Shown here: in pieces, positions 1-8,343 of the stretch | How the letters are laid out: each line of letters opens with the position of its first letter | Numbering within the stretch: position 1 is the first letter of the stretch | Assembly (NCBI GenBank): GCA_016180945.1 | Contig: JACPAG010000003.1 | Location: forward strand, 1-39,311 | DNA from: Candidatus Aenigmatarchaeota archaeon | GTDB lineage: Archaea; Aenigmatarchaeota; Aenigmatarchaeia; GW2011-AR5 | Reading direction: 5' to 3' | Length of the DNA stretch: 39,311 nt | The notes under the pieces: generated by a model | The model's database searches: none | The model's input: the letters and a program-made list of their open reading frames with translations, nothing else | What the model was told of the DNA's origin: nothing | Position numbers and translations under genes: made by a program

Positions 1-50
1 CTGTGCCACCGGTCCACTCAAAGAACCCTGGGTTCTTTGGTGCACCAAAG

Positions 51-99
51 AGCTTTGCTCTTTGCGTGTATTGACCGATGGAGACAAAGATTTTTCACA
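51..99 (+). repeat. 49-nt repeat, copy A of the 'right-half' module
   Basis: This 49-nt stretch recurs at 38369..38417 with one mismatch. It contains the hairpin AAAGAGC-TTT-GCTCTTT at its left edge and ends in GACAAAGATTTTTCACA. At 38 kb the same sequence follows a 99-nt repeat directly. Here the flank (positions 1-50) is different and holds another hairpin, CAAAGAACCC/GGTTCTTTG. The element is therefore modular. No coding potential is seen in positions 1-102. Confidence 0.85.
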
Positions 100-102
100 T
101 AT

Positions 103-1812
103 TTATCTCCATTTCCGTTTTTCCCATATCTCGCCCTTGCCTTTCTCGACTGCGGCACGGGAGAAGAATCCGTGCTTCTCCTCCGGTTGCATCAGCAATC
201 CCTCGAGAGGGTCCCACGCATGGTCCCGCATGCTTACAATCTGCCTTGCATAAACGTCCTTGTTCTCGAAAGATATGCCGTAGAATTCGGGCGGCAGCTC
301 CTGCGGGTTGAAGTCCTGTTCCAGATATTTGGTTATCTGGCGGACCGCCTTGACGCTCTCTTCGAACACGTCAAAAGAGCCTTTCCCCTGGCCGCTGCGG
401 CCCCCGCCTCTTTCAAATATGAGAACGCCGTCTTTGAATCCCGTTTTCCGCAACGCATAAATCCAGCGGTACAGGACATCCTGTCCGTGGCCGCCAATGG
501 CTATAGGTATGTGTGCCGTCCCGAAGTAAGGTATAGGCTCCCCCAGATGCAGCAGGTAAACAAACTTGCCAAAGTCAGGCGGCATCTTTGCTATCAGGTC
601 GTTGTCTATGTCAATCCTCTGCGCCATCGTTTGTTCAAAGTCTATGGTAAGCAGCAGAATCGGCGAGCCCAGTTTTCTCAGCAGGTGAATAGTCTCTAGC
701 GGATTGTACAGGCGCGAAAGCCCCTCGACGCCCTCCCCTGACTGCGGCATCTCAAGAAGAATCTTCACTCCTGTTTTGCCGCAGAATTCAAGCATGCTCT
801 TTCCCTCAAGAACTTTCTTGTTGAACTCGTTATCCTTTACAGTAAGGTGCCCTTCTATGTATTTTGCCGCAACAGCCGCATTGAACTGGGCATGCTTGTT
901 TACGTAAGCCCATTCAGACCTATCCCCAGGGCTGGCATTGGGGCCAGCCTCTGATGTCGACCCAACAATATTTGTCCATATTGGGTCGTTCTTTTCTATC
1001 ATGTAAGCGCCTACTGCAATGTAGGCGTCTATTTCCCCTGCCTCGATAGTGTACTTTGCAAAGATAGAATCTTTCCACACGCTATACCACAATTCAGCAT
1101 ATCTGCGTCTTAATATACCACTGTTTTCCATTTCTGCTCTGACCCTGTCGTATTCTGTTCTAACATTAGTGTCTTCTGTTTGCCCCTGGTTTATCCTTTC
1201 GTGTATCCTCCTTATAGCTTCTCGGGTAATTTCTTCATCAAGTTCTTTGTTGAACTTATCAGCCCTTTCTCTAAAAATTTCCTCTCCCTGCAATTCTCTT
1301 ACCATTCCTCCCTGTTTCGCAAGCAATCTTAAAATATAATTTTTTACAGCCGGCGATTCTTCGGCTAATCTCCAGAACGGTCTTCCAAAAGGGTCCACTA
1401 TCTGGAACTGGAAACCGAACGGCCTTATTCTCGCCTCTTCCTGTATCAACTGTACTGTATTCGAAGTATGGATGTTTATGTAAACAAAGCCTAAGTCAGC
1501 CGCAGCCTTGACCGTCACGACATTCCGGTCATGCGACTGCTCCCACATCCTGCGTTCGGCGCTTTCCAAAGCAACAGGCGCGGGCTGCACTTCGCCGTGC
1601 AGCCCTATTTGTATTCCCAGCTCTTTCGTGAACCGCGTTATGAATTTCTTAAGGTCGGGCTCAAGAAATTCTAGAATTGTATCCAGATCTACCTGATTGA
1701 ATTGCACGCCGCCCGTTGCGCCGAACTGGCCGGCCTTGACAGCCAGTCCCAGCAGCGCCGGGTCTTTTGCAATCCGCCACCAGCCGCTTGAAATCCCGAC
1801 TTTGTAAGCCAT
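103..1812 (-). CDS. Xylose isomerase-like TIM-barrel protein (unknown substrate)
   Basis: This 569-residue protein looks like a divergent sugar-phosphate isomerase/endonuclease IV-type TIM barrel. Visible signs are strand-end polar motifs in the usual order: IGLHGE near residue 72, IHTSN near 114, LLEMPQ, TIDFEQ, LLHLGEP and IFERGGG in the C-terminal half. These supply the His, Glu and Asp residues that bind metal in this superfamily. Between the first strands and the second half lies a charged, helical insertion (about residues 150-250), which makes it about twice the usual 280-residue length. It is transcribed leftward on its own and ends next to a repeat. I infer a metal-dependent TIM-barrel enzyme; the reaction cannot be named. 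Confidence 0.7.
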   Translation of the reverse strand: MAYKVGISSGWWRIAKDPALLGLAVKAGQFGATGGVQFNQVDLDTILEFLEPDLKKFITRFTKELGIQIGLHGEVQPAPVALESAERRMWEQSHDRNVVTVKAAADLGFVYINIHTSNTVQLIQEEARIRPFGFQFQIVDPFGRPFWRLAEESPAVKNYILRLLAKQGGMVRELQGEEIFRERADKFNKELDEEITREAIRRIHERINQGQTEDTNVRTEYDRVRAEMENSGILRRRYAELWYSVWKDSIFAKYTIEAGEIDAYIAVGAYMIEKNDPIWTNIVGSTSEAGPNASPGDRSEWAYVNKHAQFNAAVAAKYIEGHLTVKDNEFNKKVLEGKSMLEFCGKTGVKILLEMPQSGEGVEGLSRLYNPLETIHLLRKLGSPILLLTIDFEQTMAQRIDIDNDLIAKMPPDFGKFVYLLHLGEPIPYFGTAHIPIAIGGHGQDVLYRWIYALRKTGFKDGVLIFERGGGRSGQGKGSFDVFEESVKAVRQITKYLEQDFNPQELPPEFYGISFENKDVYARQIVSMRDHAWDPLEGLLMQPEEKHGFFSRAAVEKGKGEIWEKRKWR

Positions 1813-2074
1813 AAGTATAAATTATGCCCTTCAGTATATAGAGATTTATTTTCTGGTGTATAGATTGATACCACATGTGGGAGCAGTTTGTCACCACGAT
1901 CAGAAGTAAAGAAAGGATTGCTTTAACTAAAGGTATGACAGAAGCCAGATTGGTTGTTTTGTGGTTATAATTGGGTATGAACCGTTGTCTGGTGCATATC
2001 CCCAGTCAAACAGCAGCAAAGAAAATCTATGTTCTGACTTACCTTTTCATCCGTTAAGTTAATAGAATCCCTTC

Positions 2075-3802
2075 TTAAGATATCCCGTATCCCATCTTGT
2101 CCTTGACGAATTTCACAACTGGCTCAAACCGTCGCTGGGCCATGTCGCGGAGCCAGTATTTCGTAAGCCTTTCGTCGAAATCGCGTTCATAAGGCCCGTG
2201 CTTGAAAAAGCCGAATGGCAGGGAAAAGAAGTCTGCGAATCTGCCCGCAGTGGATTTTACAGCCGACATGCCAGAGCTTATTTTCCCGAATCTTGCCTTT
2301 TTCTCTTCTTTTGGCACAGGCATTTTAACCTCCCTTTCTGTCCCGGGCGCGTATTCTCTTATCCCTATCAAATCCTCAACATATCTGTTGAATTCCTCCT
2401 GTTTTGCAAACATTTCGAGCAGTTTCACAAAAAGCACGTTCTTGCTGAAGAACAGGCCGTTTAGGTCAAAAATAGTGTCCTCGACCTCGTCGCCGCCTGC
2501 CGTCCTGAGATTGCTTTTTATAAAGTCAACCTCAATGAAAGCATAGTATAGCACATTGGGCCTTATCCAGTCATTGCTTATCGCAACCCTTTTTTTCTCG
2601 GCAACCCATTCATCTGTTATCCATGCATGCTTTCTAATCAGCCCGTGTTTTGGATGGAATATAAGGTTCTTTCTGGTCCATTCGTCGTCAGGCTCAACAC
2701 GCTTTTCTGTTACTTCTACAGCCAGCCTTTCCGTTCCTCCTTTCTCCAGCTCCGGCAGCGGCATGTGCCTCCATGACCAGTACTTTGTATTGGATATGGC
2801 CATAGCGCGGCCGATGGTCAGGAGAGTGGAAAACGGAGGGGAAGAGATTGTTTTAGCCCTCCCTCCAGCGCTTGACAAACCCTCATTCAGCATTTTATGC
2901 CTGGCTATAATAGGTTTTAGCCAGTCCCGGTAGCTTTTCACAGATTCCTGCCTGCTCTTGACAAGCTCCTCTATCCTTTCATAGCGCGCCTTTATTTCCG
3001 GCTCGAACAGCCGCTTCCATTCCACAAAAATCCTGTTTTTCGTGGAAAGCACGACGGCCTCGGCCTTAGACACATCGAGATCGGTCTTTATTTTATCGAC
3101 GTCCATATCCTTGTCAGCCAGCTTCATGAAATCCACAATCAAGGTCGGCCATCTCTGGACGATGCTTCTTATCGCTATGCCCTCGCCGGTATGCGCGTCA
3201 ACCTGGTCTATGAAAACAGCCCGCAGCGCGTGCTCGTCGCGCGTGCCTGTTTTCTTCCACTCCCCCGTTTTTTCATTTAATGCGTACCCGAAATAGTCCA
3301 AGAATTCCCTGTACTTTCGCTGGTCGTGCTTCAGCAGTTCCAGGTCAGCAACAGCCTGCGCAGCCGAAGCAAGGCCGGATTTTATTCTTGCCTCCAGTTC
3401 TTCTTTCTGTTTGAGCGTTATCTGGTAATATTGCGCAAATGTCGGCGACACCTCTATCCATTCGTCAAATTTCACCCGTCCAAGCCATTCCCATTTGCCA
3501 AGCTGGAAAACAAGGCTGATTAGAATCGCGTCCGTGCCGCCCGGCGGCGTCGTCGGGTTCATCGAAACCTGCGCCTCCCGCGGGCCGTTTATGATGGCAT
3601 GGCCCAGATATTTTCCGCCTTTCGAGCACCAGTTTTCGATCCTTCTGTCCTTGAATTCGCCATCGACCCTTCTCTCAAAATTTGCGTCATCCAGAAGATA
3701 TGGCACAACAGCGCCCGACTCGTCGTCGACTTTCTGCTTTGCCAGATAAACAAATATAATTATGAAAGAAACAACCAGCCCGGCGAGAAGAATGTCAACC
3801 AT
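2075..3802 (-). CDS. Membrane-anchored protein of unknown function
   Basis: This 575-residue protein starts with one hydrophobic segment (residues 3-20, LLAGLVVSFIIIFVYLA) followed by charged residues, so it is probably a single-pass membrane protein with a large soluble domain. The soluble part is rich in Trp, Lys and Glu. It includes a long charged helical stretch around residues 120-160 and another around 280-310. No catalytic motif is recognised. The gene stands alone on the minus strand, with 130 bp to the divergent small gene upstream. No family can be named. Confidence 0.6.
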   Translation of the reverse strand: MVDILLAGLVVSFIIIFVYLAKQKVDDESGAVVPYLLDDANFERRVDGEFKDRRIENWCSKGGKYLGHAIINGPREAQVSMNPTTPPGGTDAILISLVFQLGKWEWLGRVKFDEWIEVSPTFAQYYQITLKQKEELEARIKSGLASAAQAVADLELLKHDQRKYREFLDYFGYALNEKTGEWKKTGTRDEHALRAVFIDQVDAHTGEGIAIRSIVQRWPTLIVDFMKLADKDMDVDKIKTDLDVSKAEAVVLSTKNRIFVEWKRLFEPEIKARYERIEELVKSRQESVKSYRDWLKPIIARHKMLNEGLSSAGGRAKTISSPPFSTLLTIGRAMAISNTKYWSWRHMPLPELEKGGTERLAVEVTEKRVEPDDEWTRKNLIFHPKHGLIRKHAWITDEWVAEKKRVAISNDWIRPNVLYYAFIEVDFIKSNLRTAGGDEVEDTIFDLNGLFFSKNVLFVKLLEMFAKQEEFNRYVEDLIGIREYAPGTEREVKMPVPKEEKKARFGKISSGMSAVKSTAGRFADFFSLPFGFFKHGPYERDFDERLTKYWLRDMAQRRFEPVVKFVKDKMGYGIS

Positions 3803-3947
3803 ATTTTTTTATAGGCGCCTGCCATATATTAAGTTTTTTGGAAGTTGTCATACGCTTATTAGATACCACCCTTTCGGCATGCTTTTCAAAACTTTAAAAA
3901 GGTTAGCTGGTAAGTTGCAGTAAAACAATATAACAGAGGTGGAAAAA

Positions 3948-4175
3948 GTGGTAGAATTCGAAACAATAAAAAGCGAGGAAATAAAATTTGGCAACAGCAA
4001 GTTCATCGAAGTGGCGAGGAAAAAAGCCATATCAGAGGACGGCGAGAACGAATTCATATCGGTGAGCAGCGGCTTCTTTACCCCGGAAGGCGAGAAGCGC
4101 TATCGCAAATCTTTTACGGTGCCCCTGGACGAAAGCGTCAGGAAATTCATCGCCGAAACCCTGCTGAAGGTCTGA
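3948..4175 (+). CDS. Small conserved hypothetical protein
   Basis: The protein has about 75 residues and alternates short charged strands with one C-terminal helix (FIAETLLKV). It is predicted soluble and has no cysteines. I prefer the GTG start at 3948 because AGAGGTG lies just upstream at archaeal Shine-Dalgarno distance; an in-frame GTG at 3939 would bury that site. Downstream (4181 onward) a structured repeat array begins directly after the stop codon. The function is unknown; the composition resembles small single-stranded nucleic-acid-binding archaeal proteins, but this is only an impression. Confidence 0.55.
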   Translation: MVEFETIKSEEIKFGNSKFIEVARKKAISEDGENEFISVSSGFFTPEGEKRYRKSFTVPLDESVRKFIAETLLKV

Positions 4176-4180
4176 ATTAG

Positions 4181-4411
4181 GGGAGTAAGGAGCGGAGCGA
4201 CCTACTATTATACATTCGAATGACTCATTTGAGTCATTCGATGCATCGAAGAACCTTCTGGTTCTTCGCTTGAAATGGCAATCGACTTTCGACTGGAAGG
4301 AGCTAAAATTGTAATATGGCACTCGACCTTTTGCATCAGCAAAAGGGGAGAGTGGAATGGAGTGACCAAGCATTGTAATCTGGCGATCGACTCGCCGAAG
4401 GCGAGGGGATA
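4181..4411 (+). promoter_or_regulatory. Tandem structured leader repeats (three units)
   Basis: The array starts with a shared block (GGAGTAAGGAGCGGAGCGACC) that also precedes rps13 at 35704. Two perfect hairpins follow (4216-4241 and 4247-4268), then three leader units whose TGGC starts are at 4276, 4317 and 4381. Unit 2 folds as CACTC-GA-CCTTTTGC/GCAAAAGG-GG-A-GAGTG. Unit 3 folds as ATC-GA-CTCGCC/GGCGAG-GG-GAT and is followed one base later by the ATG of the next gene. Unit 1 is degenerate (its outer stem is lost). Linkers between units keep the form GGAGYGACC..ATTGTAAT. The stems differ in sequence but stay paired, which argues for selection on the fold. Confidence 0.7.
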
Positions 4412-4846
4412 ATGGAGTTCGAAGAAGCGCTCCATAAGGCAGGCAGCTTTATTAAGGAAGCGAAAGCCAAAGGCTATTTTTTGTGTTCCGTCTTTTCTTC
4501 TTCAACCACTTCTGTTTTTGACGAGTGGATACTGCATTTTGCCGGCAAAGATAGCGCCTTGGATTGTTACATCAGGGGCGATGCTATTCACGTTGACGAA
4601 ACACGGTCTATAGGAGAGCCGGTAGAACTGAATCTGACCAAGGTAAAGGTGTCAATAAGCGAGGCCCTTGATTCTGTAGGTAAACCAAAAAGCGCCGTAT
4701 CAACACTTGTTTCCCTTCACAGGTCGCCGCCTGTCTGGACAATCAATTTTATAAAAGCCGACATGACCGTTACCACGTTCGACGTCAATGCGGAAACGGG
4801 AAAAATAACGCGTGAGGAAACGGCAAGCATCCTGAAGAGGGATTAG
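4412..4846 (+). CDS. Hypothetical protein behind structured leader
   Basis: A 144-residue soluble protein. The C-terminal 40 residues (WTINFIKADMTVTTFDVNA followed by ETGKI) resemble the beta-strand plus NAETGKI signature seen in PepSY-type domains, but there is no signal peptide or membrane segment. The ATG follows the G-rich 3' arm of a leader repeat by one base, so its translation is likely tied to that fold. The gap to the methyltransferase gene downstream is 2 bp, indicating cotranscription. No function is assigned. Confidence 0.6.
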   Translation: MEFEEALHKAGSFIKEAKAKGYFLCSVFSSSTTSVFDEWILHFAGKDSALDCYIRGDAIHVDETRSIGEPVELNLTKVKVSISEALDSVGKPKSAVSTLVSLHRSPPVWTINFIKADMTVTTFDVNAETGKITREETASILKRD

Positions 4847-4848
4847 AT

Positions 4849-5316
4849 ATGACATTTTCGTCGCAAGTTTACAGTTCATGGAAAGAAATCCAGGAAGAGA
4901 AGTACAAAATAATCTTGCAGCATTTTCCGGAAATATTTTCTGGACTTATACTTGACATAGGAAGCGGGAAAGGCTATTTGGAAAAATCTCTCGCCGTTAA
5001 TAAAATTGGCGCAAACATCGTCTGCATCGATATGGAAAAACCAGCTAATCTGTTAGCCAGCGGCGACGAATTGCCTTTCAAGGCTGATTCTTTCGACAAC
5101 ATTATTTCAATAGATGCCATTCACCTTGTAAAATCTTTAGATTTTACAAGGGTGCTAAAGAAAGACGGTCTGGTTTTGTTTACCTTATTCTTTAATCAAG
5201 AAAATTACAACTCAAAGAAGAAATTGATAGAAGAAAAATTATCGGGATTCAAGATTCTTTCTAGCATGACTGCCAAAGGAAAGGAAAACGAGTATATGGT
5301 ATTGGCGAGAAAGTAA
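4849..5316 (+). CDS. Class I SAM-dependent methyltransferase
   Basis: A 155-residue protein with a compact Rossmann methyltransferase fold: motif I at about residues 35-43 (LILDIGSGKGYL), an acidic strand end at about 58-64 (VCIDMEKP) that should bind the ribose of SAM, a post-II aspartate region (FDNIISIDAIHLV), and the late strand LVLFTLF. It is shorter than typical 200-250-residue members and lacks an obvious substrate domain, so the acceptor cannot be named. It lies 2 bp after the preceding unknown gene. Its stop codon abuts a 99-bp palindromic element. Confidence 0.75.
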   Translation: MTFSSQVYSSWKEIQEEKYKIILQHFPEIFSGLILDIGSGKGYLEKSLAVNKIGANIVCIDMEKPANLLASGDELPFKADSFDNIISIDAIHLVKSLDFTRVLKKDGLVLFTLFFNQENYNSKKKLIEEKLSGFKILSSMTAKGKENEYMVLARK

Positions 5317-5319
5317 GGA

Positions 5320-5418
5320 GGCTTTGTTGAAAAAGTCGTGTGCATCATACTGATGCACACATACGGGTGACCCATTGGCGTCAAAAGACTGCCAATGGGT
5401 CTCTTTTTCAACAAAGCC
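5320..5418. mobile_element. 99-bp MITE-like element with 16-bp terminal inverted repeats
   Basis: The ends are perfect inverted repeats: GGCTTTGTTGAAAAAG on the left and CTTTTTCAACAAAGCC on the right. Inside are two more perfect hairpins, at 5338-5360 (10-bp stem) and 5369-5401 (11-bp stem). The flanks are AAGTAAGGA (5311-5319) and AAGTAAGAA (5419-5427), which would be a 9-bp target duplication with one mismatch. It separates the convergent methyltransferase and argS genes, so it may also act as a bidirectional terminator. The end sequence resembles ends of DDE-transposase insertion sequences in general; no transposase is present. Confidence 0.6.
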
Positions 5419-5434
5419 AAGTAAGAATAAGACT

Positions 5435-7102
5435 TCACATTCTTTCCAGCGTATTTATGCCCAGCAGGCTTAACCCGTTTCTCAGGACAATGGAAACAGA
5501 CTCGACCACCGTCAGAAGCTCTGCCTCTTTTTCCGAGCCTATGACCTTTTCAGCATGGTAAAAAGAATTGAACAGCGTAGCCAGCTCGAAAAGATACGTT
5601 GCCAGGTAATTCGGCTTTAATTCAACTGCGCATTTTTTGACGATGTAAGGAAACTGCGACAGCTTTTTAATCAAATCTATCTCTTCTTTGCCAACGCCTT
5701 TGCCGATTCTATTCTTCTTTTTCGCTTTTCGTAGTATGGACTTTGCCCTGGCATAAGTATACTGCAGATAAGGCCCCGTATCCCCTTCAAAACTTATCGC
5801 CCTGCCCGGGTCGAAAAGGATGTCTTTTATCGGTTCAATCTTTATGAGATAGTATTTTATCGCCGCCAGCGCTATCTCTTTCGACCTTTTTTCCAGCTCT
5901 GTTTTCGAAACCTTTTCCCGCGCCGATATTTCTTTCTTTGCCAGCTCCGTCTCTTCTTTAATCAGCTCATCCGCATCAACGACCGTTCCTTCGCGTGTTT
6001 TCATCCTGCCCGTTGGTAAATTCACCAAGCCGTAAGAAAGATGGTGGCAGTTTTTAGACCAGCCGTAACCGAGCAGCTCCAGTATCTTGAACAGCTGCTT
6101 GAAGTGCAGGTTCTGCTCTGACGCGACGACATAAATCAACCTGTCAATTTTATGCTTTTCAAAGCGGATTTTTGCCAGGACCATGTCCTGCGTTATGTAT
6201 ATCGACGTTCCGTCCGCGCGCAACACGACCTTGTTTGGCAATTCAGGCTCAAGCTTGGCAAGGATGTCGCCGCGTTCCCCTTTGAAAAATAATCCTTTTT
6301 TAGCGCCTTGGTCTATCAGGGGCTTTGCCTTGTCGTATATCCCGCTTTCAAGCGTCCAGAAATCGAATTTCGAGCCGAAGAGTTTGTACGTCTCTTTCAT
6401 GCCGCCCAGAACCCAGCTGTTCATCTTTTTCCATAATGCTCTGGTAGGTTTGTCGCCCTCTTCCCATTTCTTCAGCATTTGCCGGATTTCCTCTTCCAGA
6501 CCAGGGTCTTCTTTCAGCTTCTTTTCAAACATGACGTAGAAATCGCCTACAAAATGGTCACTCTTCTTATCCGGCGTTCTGCCGTTTCCCCATTTTTTAT
6601 ACGCAAGCATCGATTTGCATATGTGCACGCCGCGGTCGTTTATTATCGCTGTCCTTATAACGTTGCTGCCGGCAAATTCCAGAATATTGGATATAGACAT
6701 TCCTAATGAATCATTTCGCAGATGCCCTACGTGCAGCGGCTTGTTCGTGTTCGGCGACGAATATTCGACCATTACTTTTTCTTTCCGCCTTGTCGCTCTC
6801 CCGAAGTTGTCATCTTCCCTGATTATCCGCCCTATTATCTCCCCGCCAAGCTTGTCCCAGTCAGCATAGAAATTCACGTAAGGCCCGGAAGCTTCTACCA
6901 GCTTTATGAGACCCGAGGGCTTCATGGCACCTGCAATCTCCTTCGCTATCACCGCCGGGTCTTTTCTCTTTTCTTTTGCCAGCGCAAAGCACGGCAGCGC
7001 CAGGTCCGCATCCATCCCTCTGGGCGGCTGTTCCAGCAGATGCGCATAGCTGCCAGCCAGCTTTACGCATTGTTCTCTGAATTTCTGGAATGACATAGGC
7101 AA
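5435..7102 (-). CDS. argS: Arginyl-tRNA synthetase
   Basis: This class I aminoacyl-tRNA synthetase charges tRNA-Arg with arginine in the cytoplasm. The 555 residues match the usual family length. Visible landmarks are an N-terminal Add1-type domain (residues 1-100), the HIGH-class motif HVGH at 124-127 within the family-typical segment SSPNTNKPLHVGHLRN, the Rossmann catalytic core, a KMSKS-like loop RMKTRE at 366-371 (Arg enzymes often deviate from KMSKS), and a C-terminal helical anticodon-binding domain beginning near YLQYTYARAKSIL. It ends with the typical short C terminus. Start alternatives are M1 or M3. It is divergent from the membrane protein gene at 7180, with an AT-rich promoter region between. 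Confidence 0.95.
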   Translation of the reverse strand: MPMSFQKFREQCVKLAGSYAHLLEQPPRGMDADLALPCFALAKEKRKDPAVIAKEIAGAMKPSGLIKLVEASGPYVNFYADWDKLGGEIIGRIIREDDNFGRATRRKEKVMVEYSSPNTNKPLHVGHLRNDSLGMSISNILEFAGSNVIRTAIINDRGVHICKSMLAYKKWGNGRTPDKKSDHFVGDFYVMFEKKLKEDPGLEEEIRQMLKKWEEGDKPTRALWKKMNSWVLGGMKETYKLFGSKFDFWTLESGIYDKAKPLIDQGAKKGLFFKGERGDILAKLEPELPNKVVLRADGTSIYITQDMVLAKIRFEKHKIDRLIYVVASEQNLHFKQLFKILELLGYGWSKNCHHLSYGLVNLPTGRMKTREGTVVDADELIKEETELAKKEISAREKVSKTELEKRSKEIALAAIKYYLIKIEPIKDILFDPGRAISFEGDTGPYLQYTYARAKSILRKAKKKNRIGKGVGKEEIDLIKKLSQFPYIVKKCAVELKPNYLATYLFELATLFNSFYHAEKVIGSEKEAELLTVVESVSIVLRNGLSLLGINTLERM

Positions 7103-7179
7103 ATATAGTCAGTATATTATAAAAATCAATTATATCTAAATATTAAGTTGGTCAGCTATAAGATTTATCAGTGTAACCT

Positions 7180-7710
7180 ATGAAACCAGAGATTATGTTG
7201 TTTTTTGCATCGGTCCTGCTATTTCCGGTTCTGTTTATTACCGGCCTGCAGATGTTCTTTATTTATCTTTTAGTATGGGCGGACAAAATAATTCTCGGAC
7301 TTTTCCGCCCATTCAGATATTTCGGCGTGGAGCTTACAACGCTTGCGGCCGTTCTTGCAGCCATCTTTTACGGTCCTTTTGTTTCTTTTGTTCTGGTGCT
7401 CTTTCTTTTTACCTTTCTCCAGTCTCTTCGTTATACGGTATTCCCCGTATCCGTTCCCGAATACCCCTTGTTCGTTCCCAATCCTGACGGCGTAATTTAT
7501 GCGCTCGGCGGGATTATCGCAGGTTTTATGCTGCCTTTCGGATTTGGTGCAACTGTAATCGTCGTAGTAATAACAAAATACATTATGTACATAGTGATGG
7601 ACATGTTTTTGAGAAAGCCGCCGCCCGTTATGGGTCTTATAGGCGGTATCGCATTTCATGTTGCTATTATAATCCCCTCTGGATTAGCTTTGATGAAAAT
7701 ATTAGCATGA
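7180..7710 (+). CDS. Integral membrane protein, unknown
   Basis: A 176-residue, strongly hydrophobic protein with about five transmembrane segments (roughly residues 5-33, 50-75, 101-120, 121-142 and 155-173) and short loops. A Pro-rich loop, SVPEYPLFVPNP, sits in the middle. The N terminus has no cleavable signal. It resembles small polytopic archaeal proteins without a known role. It stands alone between argS (divergent) and a degraded toxin-antitoxin locus. Confidence 0.65.
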   Translation: MKPEIMLFFASVLLFPVLFITGLQMFFIYLLVWADKIILGLFRPFRYFGVELTTLAAVLAAIFYGPFVSFVLVLFLFTFLQSLRYTVFPVSVPEYPLFVPNPDGVIYALGGIIAGFMLPFGFGATVIVVVITKYIMYIVMDMFLRKPPPVMGLIGGIAFHVAIIIPSGLALMKILA

Positions 7711-7762
7711 TCCCGCACCCCACTTCGGCAGTAAGGTAATTGCACAAACACCCGCTTAAATA

Positions 7763-7794
7763 GTTATCTTACGTATAATTATACTCAAGATAAC
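7763..7794 (+). promoter_or_regulatory. Nested palindromic operator of AbrB/PIN locus
   Basis: The sequence GTTATCTT / AAGATAAC forms outer arms around the perfect palindrome GTATAATTATAC (7773-7784). It lies 10 bp before the antitoxin ATG. AbrB-type antitoxins usually repress their own promoters by binding palindromes, so this is the likely operator. A 14-nt piece of it (ATAATTATACTCAA) recurs at 8321-8334, at the end of the broken toxin gene. Confidence 0.65.
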
Positions 7795-7803
7795 GTGGTT
7801 TAG

Positions 7804-8004
7804 ATGGAAACAATAAAAGCCAGGGCAAGAAAGTGGGGGAATTCCATAGGTCTGGTTATACCTAAGGATGTTGTCAAAAAGGAAAATATTCATCCGGGCA
7901 AATACGTGGAGATACTTATACCCAAAAAAACAAACGTGCTTAAAGAAACTTTCGGGACTTTCAAGTTCAAAAAAACTGCCCAGCAGATACTTACGCCACT
8001 ATAG
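7804..8004 (+). CDS. AbrB/SpoVT-type antitoxin, C-terminally altered
   Basis: A 66-residue protein with the swapped-hairpin AbrB DNA-binding signature at its N terminus (ARKWGNSIGLVIPKDVVKKE, residues 8-27), followed by a short neutralising tail (NVLKETFGTFKFKKTAQQIL). In related archaeal pairs this tail runs on for some 10-15 residues and is followed by a PIN toxin. Here the frame stops after ILTPL, while the sequence already encodes the first conserved segment of the PIN protein in another frame. The DNA-binding half looks intact and the palindrome upstream is preserved, so it could still act as an autorepressor. Confidence 0.7.
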   Translation: METIKARARKWGNSIGLVIPKDVVKKENIHPGKYVEILIPKKTNVLKETFGTFKFKKTAQQILTPL

Positions 8005-8324
8005 AAATTATTGCTGGCAACCCTTACTACAGGAAATATACAGATGCCGAAATCGTACTTACAAAACTTAATCTTTTCGAAATTTTTTACACCTTCCTGA
8101 AAGAAAACTTAAAAAAAGCTAGATTTTATCTGAATAAGTATAGAGATTTTGCAATTGAATTCGATGCAGAGATAATAGAAAGTGCCGGGCTTCTGAAGAA
8201 ATCTAATCCCAGGTTGTCGATGGCGGATTGTATAGGTTACATAACAGCCCTAAAGAATGGCATAAAATTCCTTACAGGGGATGGAGAATTTGAAAATATG
8301 CCTAATGTCGAATTCGTCAGATAA
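7986..8324 (+). pseudogene. PIN-domain toxin remnant lacking its start
   Basis: Read from 7986, one open frame of 112 codons encodes DTYATIEIIAGN at its start, AEIVLTKLNLFEIFYTFL, MADCIGYITALKNG and ends LTGDGEFENM..VEFVR. These are the PIN ribonuclease landmarks: first Asp in DTY, the Glu of NLFEIF, the Asp of MADC and the Asp of TGD. No start codon exists before the first motif, because the frame overlaps the antitoxin tail out of register. The simplest reading is a deletion that removed the antitoxin's last residues and the toxin's first few codons. Confidence 0.7.
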
Positions 8325-8343
8325 TTATACTCAATCAGTATAC

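Noticed and set aside
1813..2074. Possible small gene or repeat between the first two genes
   Set aside because: No open frame with a start signal, no hairpin of the type seen elsewhere and no match to other repeats in the window.
4181..4411. CRISPR array
   Set aside because: The repeats are only three, unequal, and are paired hairpins with conserved linkers; there are no uniform spacers and no cas genes in the window.
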